A stretch of DNA of 64,000 nt from Pseudoalteromonas umbrosa (GTDB lineage Bacteria; Pseudomonadota; Gammaproteobacteria; Enterobacterales; Alteromonadaceae). The translations under genes and the position numbers were made by a program. Every line of letters starts with the position of its first letter. Within the stretch, counting starts at the first letter, position 1. The DNA lies in the NCBI RefSeq assembly GCF_030125375.1, contig NZ_JASJUU010000001.1:682001-746000 (forward strand), given 5' to 3'. Below are positions 59,473 to 64,000 of the stretch, one piece after another. Under the pieces are notes generated by a model, which saw only the letters and a list, made by a program, of their open reading frames with translations, was not told the DNA's origin and did no database searches.

Positions 59473-59895
59473 ATGAGTTTATCAACACGCCAAAAACAGC
59501 TAGTGCAGCAAAGTTTTGCTAAAGTAGAACCCATAGCGGAGCAAGCCGCTGAAATATTCTATTCAACACTTTTTGAGTATGACCCGTCACTCAAAGCGTT
59601 ATTTAAAAATAGCATGAAAAGTCAGGGGCAAAAGTTGATGGCAACACTTAAAGTCGCGGTAAATTCTTTGGATGACTTAGATGCATTAGTACCCGTGCTT
59701 CAAAAATTAGCAGAGCGCCATGTTGGATATGGTGTAAAAGCAGAGCATTTTACATTTGTTGGGAATGCGCTGTTATACACTTTAAAAAAAGGGCTGGGTA
59801 ATGAATGGAATTCTGAGTTACGTCGGGCTTGGATTGATGTTTTCAGACTGGTTGCAACCGTGATGAAAGATCACGCCTTTAGTACTAAACATTAA
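59473..59895 (+). CDS. Single-domain globin (Vitreoscilla type)
   Basis: 140 residues from the ATG at 59473 (a TTG frame adds four). F44 is the conserved CD1 phenylalanine, Q53 occupies the distal E7 region as in Vitreoscilla hemoglobin, and H83 in E-R-H-V-G-Y-G is the proximal heme ligand. There is no flavoreductase domain, so it is not a full flavohemoglobin. Likely roles are oxygen or nitric-oxide handling in the cytosol. It is divergent from the amine oxidase with about 200 bases between; no nitric-oxide regulator site was identified. Confidence 0.92.
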   Translation: MSLSTRQKQLVQQSFAKVEPIAEQAAEIFYSTLFEYDPSLKALFKNSMKSQGQKLMATLKVAVNSLDDLDALVPVLQKLAERHVGYGVKAEHFTFVGNALLYTLKKGLGNEWNSELRRAWIDVFRLVATVMKDHAFSTKH

Positions 59896-60069
59896 AATAA
59901 AAGGCGTATTTTTACTGATTATAATAAGTAGTTTCTTACATTTTAATTGTCTTAAACGATATAAAATTATTTTTATTAGTTTTTTTTGTCAGTATAAATA
60001 TTCAATGTTATATGACCCGCATTCATGTTACTTAAATTAAGGATACATTTTACAACATGGAGAAAGGTT

Positions 60070-61287
60070 ATGTTTAAACGAACTTGTATGGCGGCAATAA
60101 CTGCTGCTGTTTTTGGAACGATCACTATGAGTGCGAGCGCTGCAGAGTCTTGCCCTAGGGTTGAAGGGTTTTATTCTACTTGGGATTATCCTGATGGTGG
60201 TGAGCTGGATGTTAAAGATTTAGCGACTGATCAACTTACGCACATAATTGTCGCTTTTGCTTATCCTCGTCCTGATGGCACTATGGATACGGTACAGGCT
60301 GATAGATACATTGATGATATTGTCGAGCATGCTCATGCTAACAATACGGGAGTGATGCTGTCTGTCGGTGGTGCAGGCGTGGACTTTTTGTCTATGGATG
60401 CCGCTGCACGCAGCAATCTTGTTGATAACTTAGTTGCATATGCCGAGTTACATAAACTAGACGGTATCGATGTTGACTGGGAAGACTGGAGTACATACAA
60501 CCAGCCAAATCCGGTTGAGAGCGGATACCTTCTGGATCTTGTTAAGGAACTTAGAGAAAAGCTACCATCGCACTTAGAAGTATCTGTAGATGTACAAGCG
60601 GGTGGATGGTCAGGTATTAACTTTCATAAAGATTTAGACGACCATGCAGATATCATTCGCTTTATGGCATATGACTATACGGGAGCGTGGGGCGGTTCAC
60701 CTAAAAACCACCATGCAGCTTGGGAGTACATCCATGGCGGATTAGTGCACCCGGCAGAGTGGAGCCAAAGCATGATCACCAAGTATGATGTGGCTAAAAC
60801 CAGTTTGGGTGTGCCGTTTTATAATAAATCATTCCCATTGGTTAGTGGCCCTGTCAAAACATTAACTGCACGAGAAATTGTTGATACGATAGTAAAAGGC
60901 GAGGGCGTAGATTATAACCAAGGCCACTACGAACTTGATAACTATGTGCATTTTTGGGAAACGCCTGAGTTATTAAAAACAAAAACCGATTTTGTGTCTG
61001 AAAATGGTTACCCTGGCATCTTTATTTGGGAGTTACACCAAGACTCAAGAGACGATGAATATAAGTTGTTAGATGTAATTGCTAAGGAGCTACCTAAGTG
61101 TCAGCCTTGTGCAGAACAGTGGCAGCCTTACCCAAGTGTTTATAGCACAGGGGATGTAGTCAGCTTTGAAGGTAAAAATTGGCGTGTGAACGGCGGACCT
61201 TTGCATGGCGTTGAGCCAGAAACTTTAGGTCATGCACATCGCTACACTGAACTTGGTGCATGTAAGAGCTATGTATTGAATAAATAA
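60070..61287 (+). CDS. Secreted GH18 chitinase with C-terminal chitin-binding module
   Basis: 405 residues from the ATG at 60070, with GAGAAAGG just upstream; a frame from 60025 is not preferred. Signal peptide of about 25 residues (T-M-S-A-S-A-A). GH18 barrel: V-E-G-F-Y-S-T-W near strand 1, S-V-G-G-A-G in strand 3, and the catalytic D-G-I-D-V-D-W-E motif (131-138) with E138 as proton donor. The last 55 residues resemble a CBM5/12 module (W-Q-P-Y-P-S-V-Y then G-D-V-V-S-F-E-G-K-N-W). It cleaves chitin outside the cell. It complements the chitin-binding protease at 46551. Confidence 0.9.
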   Translation: MFKRTCMAAITAAVFGTITMSASAAESCPRVEGFYSTWDYPDGGELDVKDLATDQLTHIIVAFAYPRPDGTMDTVQADRYIDDIVEHAHANNTGVMLSVGGAGVDFLSMDAAARSNLVDNLVAYAELHKLDGIDVDWEDWSTYNQPNPVESGYLLDLVKELREKLPSHLEVSVDVQAGGWSGINFHKDLDDHADIIRFMAYDYTGAWGGSPKNHHAAWEYIHGGLVHPAEWSQSMITKYDVAKTSLGVPFYNKSFPLVSGPVKTLTAREIVDTIVKGEGVDYNQGHYELDNYVHFWETPELLKTKTDFVSENGYPGIFIWELHQDSRDDEYKLLDVIAKELPKCQPCAEQWQPYPSVYSTGDVVSFEGKNWRVNGGPLHGVEPETLGHAHRYTELGACKSYVLNK

Positions 61288-61360
61288 AAATGAGTTAAAT
61301 CGTGAGGCTATTGGCTGCTAATTGATGTATCGCAGCTTTAAAAATAGGCGCTCAATCAAG

Positions 61361-61462
61361 TTCAGAGTGACGGTGTTATTTGCAGTGCTGACACTTTGGG
61401 CTTGTCTTGGATCCTTATCAATCTTGATACCTACCTACGTCATTCTGAGCTTGCCTCAGAAT
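61361..61462. repeat. Dispersed-repeat-like element with inverted ends
   Basis: TTCAGAGTGACG (61361-61372) is a near-inverted copy (10 of 12) of CGTCATTCTGAG (61438-61449), and the latter starts a short hairpin ATTCTGAG-CTTGC-CTCAGAAT (61442-61462). Segments of this GTCATTCTGAG style recur as intergenic repeats in many proteobacteria. An open frame of about 60 codons across it (from 61322) looks like a by-product. Confidence 0.5.
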
Positions 61463-61509
61463 CCATGTGTGCAAGTTAACATTCTAAAGTCAGATGGTAG
61501 CAAGACATA

Positions 61510-61537
61510 AAAAAGCTCTGTGAAAACAGAGCTTTTT
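61510..61537. terminator. Bidirectional terminator before asnS 3' end
   Basis: AAAAAGCTCTGT (61510-61521) and ACAGAGCTTTTT (61526-61537) with loop GAAA. It terminates asnS from the right and any transcript from the chitinase side. Confidence 0.85.
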
Positions 61538-61556
61538 AAATTCAAACTAATTTGAA

Positions 61557-62954
61557 TTAGTAAGTTGCACTGCCTTTAGTACGTGGGAATGCGATAACGT
61601 CACGTACGTTACCCATACCTGTTACATAAGCAACTAGACGTTCGAAACCTAGACCGAAGCCTGAGTGTGGGACTGTACCGTATTTACGAAGGTCTCTGTA
61701 CCAGCTGTAATCATCTTTGTCTAAGCCCATTTCTTCTAGACGAGCATCAAGTACGTCTAAACGCTCTTCACGCTGTGAACCACCGATGATTTCACCGATG
61801 CCAGGTGCAACAACATCCATTGCTGCAACTGTTTTACCGTCTTCGTTTTGACGCATGTAGAATGCTTTAATATCACGCGGGTAGTTTTTAATAACTACTG
61901 GTGCTTTAAAGTGCTCTTCAGCAAGGTAACGTTCGTGCTCTGACTGAAGGTCTACACCCCACTCAACTGGGAACTCAAATTTCTTACCACAGTTTTCAAG
62001 GATTGTGATTGCATCAGTATAATCAACTTGTGCGAAATCTTTTTCAACAAACTCTTCTAAACGAGAGATCGCTGTTTTCTCGATACGTTGTGCGAAAAAT
62101 TCCATATCGTCACGACGTTCATCAAGCACTGCTTTAAATACATACTTAAGCATATCTTCAGCAAGGCTCGCAATGTCTTCTAAGTCTGCAAATGCAACTT
62201 CAGGCTCAACCATCCAAAATTCTGCTAGGTGGCGAGAAGTGTTTGAGTTTTCAGCACGGAATGTAGGGCCGAAGGTGTAGATTTTAGACATTGCACTTGC
62301 GTACGTCTCACCATTTAACTGGCCAGATACGGTTAGGAATGCTTCTTTACCAAAGAAATCTTCGTTGTAATCAACATCGCCTTTGTCTGTGCGAGGTAAG
62401 TTATTCATGTCTAACGTAGATACGCGGAACATTTCACCTGCGCCTTCACAGTCACTCGCTGTGATGATTGGTGTGCTGATCCACATATAACCTTGCTCAT
62501 GGAAGAATCTGTGGATTGCTTGTGATAGGCAGTTACGAACACGTGTCACCGCACCAATAACGTTAGTGCGTGGACGTAAATGTGCGTGCTCACGTAGATA
62601 TTCAATAGAGTGGCGCTTTGCTGCCATTGGGTATGTATCTGGGTTTTCTACCCAGCCTAATACCTCAACAGAGTTTGCTTGTAGTTCAAAGCTCTGGCCT
62701 TTACCTTGAGATTCTACAAGTACACCTGTTACTGCAACAGAACAACCAGCAGTAAGACGAGTTACTTCTTCATAATTATTAAGCGAATTAGGTACTACTG
62801 CTTGAATAGGGTCGAAACAAGAACCGTCGTGGACGGCAAGGAATGAAATACCCGCTTTTGAATCGCGTCGTGTACGGATCCAGCCTTTGATTGTAACTTG
62901 GCTGTCTACCGCAACGGTGCCTGCTAGTAGCTCCGTTATCGCTATGTGGCTCAT
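61557..62954 (-). CDS. asnS: Asparaginyl-tRNA synthetase
   Basis: 465 residues, class IIb. N-terminal OB anticodon-binding domain ([13 protein letters not shown]). Motif 2 lies around [16 protein letters not shown], a hallmark of AsnRS, and motif 3 is G-F-G-L-G-F-E-R-L at the end. It charges tRNA-Asn with Asn directly. Single gene, with a terminator downstream and an AT-rich promoter region upstream. Confidence 0.97.
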   Translation of the reverse strand: MSHIAITELLAGTVAVDSQVTIKGWIRTRRDSKAGISFLAVHDGSCFDPIQAVVPNSLNNYEEVTRLTAGCSVAVTGVLVESQGKGQSFELQANSVEVLGWVENPDTYPMAAKRHSIEYLREHAHLRPRTNVIGAVTRVRNCLSQAIHRFFHEQGYMWISTPIITASDCEGAGEMFRVSTLDMNNLPRTDKGDVDYNEDFFGKEAFLTVSGQLNGETYASAMSKIYTFGPTFRAENSNTSRHLAEFWMVEPEVAFADLEDIASLAEDMLKYVFKAVLDERRDDMEFFAQRIEKTAISRLEEFVEKDFAQVDYTDAITILENCGKKFEFPVEWGVDLQSEHERYLAEEHFKAPVVIKNYPRDIKAFYMRQNEDGKTVAAMDVVAPGIGEIIGGSQREERLDVLDARLEEMGLDKDDYSWYRDLRKYGTVPHSGFGLGFERLVAYVTGMGNVRDVIAFPRTKGSATY

Positions 62955-63299
62955 CTTTACTCCAAAATGATTTGTAAAAAGGGCTTATATTGCCCAGCTA
63001 GTTTTTGTCTATATATGCTCGTCAGTGCAAATTTCAATGCACTGAGCGCAAATTCTGTGGTGACTCGTTTTTTTAACGCAATTTGCTTGTTATGTTTGGA
63101 GTCACGTGATCGGTATCTTACCCCCGTTGGCTACATAAAAAAACTACCAAATGACCCAATTTTAAAAAAATTTGACTACAATGGCCAAAATTTGGCTGAT
63201 CACTGTATTTGTGGCGGTATAGAGCACTGTGCGAAGGTCGATTTTTATGGCATTATAGCTTGGTTATTAATAAAAAAAGTCGGAATGAATTTTCATTAA
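62955..63299. other. Divergent intergenic region, asnS / P-loop gene
   Basis: 345 bases holding the promoters for asnS (minus) and the gene at 63300 (plus). A frame of about 117 codons runs through it but overlaps the asnS start and lacks family features, so it is not called. No known regulatory site was recognised. Confidence 0.55.
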
Positions 63300-63734
63300 A
63301 TGAAACAAGCTTTTATTTTAAGAGGATTACCAGGATCTGGTAAAACACACTACGCGCAAACATTAGCCGACGAGCTGGTGGCTGGTGATCAATCACAATA
63401 TACAATTTGCTCTACGGATGATTACTTTACAGACGAGCAGGGCAATTATGAGTTTAATAAGGCGAAGCTGCCGCAATATCACAATTTGAATATTGCGCGT
63501 TTTATCAATGCACTCGCTGAAGGCATTCCTTTAGTCATTTTAGATAATACGAATATTAAAAAGTGGGAATTTATCGCGTATGTGAGCGCGGCGCATGCGA
63601 TGGGCTATCAAGTAAAAGAAGTGATTGTCGGAGAGGTGAAAGATAAGTCACTGCAACATTTATATGCGAAACGTAATCAGCATGGTGTGGCACTGAAAAC
63701 CATCAGTAAAATGGCACATATGTTCGAATGGTAA
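63300..63734 (+). CDS. Small P-loop kinase-like ATPase
   Basis: 144 residues. Walker A G-L-P-G-S-G-K-T is at residues 9-16. I-C-S-T-D-D-Y-F and L-D-N-T-N-I-K-K-W-E follow, the pattern of AAA_33/N4BP2-type P-loop proteins related to polynucleotide kinases. A nucleotide or RNA/DNA end kinase activity is possible, but no member of this exact type is known to me. Divergent from asnS. There is no clear Shine-Dalgarno, as the ATG follows directly on TTCATTAA. Confidence 0.78.
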   Translation: MKQAFILRGLPGSGKTHYAQTLADELVAGDQSQYTICSTDDYFTDEQGNYEFNKAKLPQYHNLNIARFINALAEGIPLVILDNTNIKKWEFIAYVSAAHAMGYQVKEVIVGEVKDKSLQHLYAKRNQHGVALKTISKMAHMFEW

Positions 63735-63761
63735 AAAGCCGACTTTTAAGTCGGCTTTTTT
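63733..63761. terminator. Bidirectional terminator between convergent genes
   Basis: AAAAAGCCGACTT (63733-63745) and AAGTCGGCTTTTT (63748-63760), followed by another T. It overlaps the stop codon of the P-loop gene. Confidence 0.88.
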
Positions 63762-63766
63762 ATGTT

Positions 63767-64000
63767 TTACATCGCTTCGTATTCTTCTTGCCAGAAGAAC
63801 TTTTCTTCACCAAATGCTGGTTTTAAGTCGTCTAGCCAATGCGCGTTTTCGTTAAACTCTGCAAAGAATGGGCGCTGTACCCACTCAGGGTTACGTGCTT
63901 GAATAAAGCGTAGAACGAATACTTTTTCGCCGTTGATTTCTGTTACACCAGAAATCTCAACTTTACCAGGGCCTGCACTCATTGATGGACCACGCACTGT
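63767..64000 (-). CDS. C-terminal end of a gene extending beyond the window (possibly KamA-like)
   Basis: The minus frame is open to the right edge, leaving about 77 residues. The tail has G-E-K-V-F-V-L-R-F, Q-A-R-N-P-E-W-V, P-F-F-A-E-F and L-K-P-A-F-G-E-E-K-F-F-W. It resembles from memory the C-terminus of lysine-2,3-aminomutase-like radical SAM proteins of gammaproteobacteria, but the diagnostic CxxxCxxC motif would lie outside the window, so this is a weak suggestion. The real start cannot be seen. Confidence 0.4.
   Translation of the reverse strand, partial: TVRGPSMSAGPGKVEISGVTEINGEKVFVLRFIQARNPEWVQRPFFAEFNENAHWLDDLKPAFGEEKFFWQEEYEAM

Noticed and set aside
61322..61510. 62-codon plus-strand frame with a hydrophobic stretch
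   Set aside because: Runs through a repeat-like element, and the hydrophobic part is a translation of the repeat. No supporting start site.
62946..63299. 117-codon plus-strand frame
   Set aside because: Overlaps the asnS start and its promoter region, with no signal of a protein family and no Shine-Dalgarno.

Overview
The window looks like a chromosomal segment of a marine gammaproteobacterium of the Alteromonadales, most likely Pseudoalteromonas or a close relative. This is inferred from gene order (purB-hflD-mnmA-rluE-icd; cspD/clpS-clpA/infA/bpt-aat/trxB; nrdA/gph-ubiG/gyrA/serC-aroA-cmk-rpsA-ihfB-lapAB-pyrF), from the monomeric isocitrate dehydrogenase, from the AT-leaning composition, and from chitin-related secreted enzymes. 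No database search was possible. There is no integrase, transposase, phage or CRISPR array.

Layout. 1-1764 (minus): end of a chemosensory operon, with a membrane-anchored methyl-accepting protein, a CheY-like receiver and a STAS protein cut by the window edge. 1935-8100: DUF4826-like and GNAT genes, then the minus-strand block roxA, purB, hflD, mnmA, rluE. 8106-18190: icd, cspD, clpS-clpA, infA, the N-degron transferases bpt and aat, trxB, and pssA. 18315-22209: a 9-bp tandem repeat, then an AraC regulator with RclR-like cysteines beside membrane and exported proteins, including an RclC-like DUF417 protein. 22820-26004: egtB-egtD, the two-gene ergothioneine set, plus a PhzF-like protein whose usual catalytic Glu position is Ala. 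26082-40605: housekeeping core (nrdA with tandem NrdR boxes but no neighbouring nrdB, gph-ubiG, gyrA, serC-aroA, cmk, rpsA, ihfB, lapA-lapB, pyrF).

40765-45267 is the most distinctive accessory block: three different photolyase/cryptochrome-superfamily proteins (CRY-DASH, an atypical photolyase-like protein, an iron-sulfur FeS-BCP type) with a 48-residue four-cysteine DUF2256-type protein between the last two. 45268-51148 holds an unrecognised protein, a secreted trypsin-like protease with PKD and chitin-binding modules, and a Fur-box-linked TonB-dependent siderophore receptor. tRNA-Ser(UGA) follows at 51603, then fklB and a chemoreceptor with a C-terminal PilZ domain.

55492-59895 is the second notable accessory block: a di-heme peroxidase, an exported cupredoxin and a cytochrome P460-like protein, convergent with a Tat-exported flavin amine oxidase and followed by a Vitreoscilla-type globin. 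The window ends with a GH18 chitinase, a dispersed-repeat-like segment, asnS, a small P-loop kinase-like gene and the C-terminus of a further gene. Overall this is a conserved backbone interspersed with light-repair, redox and polymer-degradation genes suited to life on marine surfaces.
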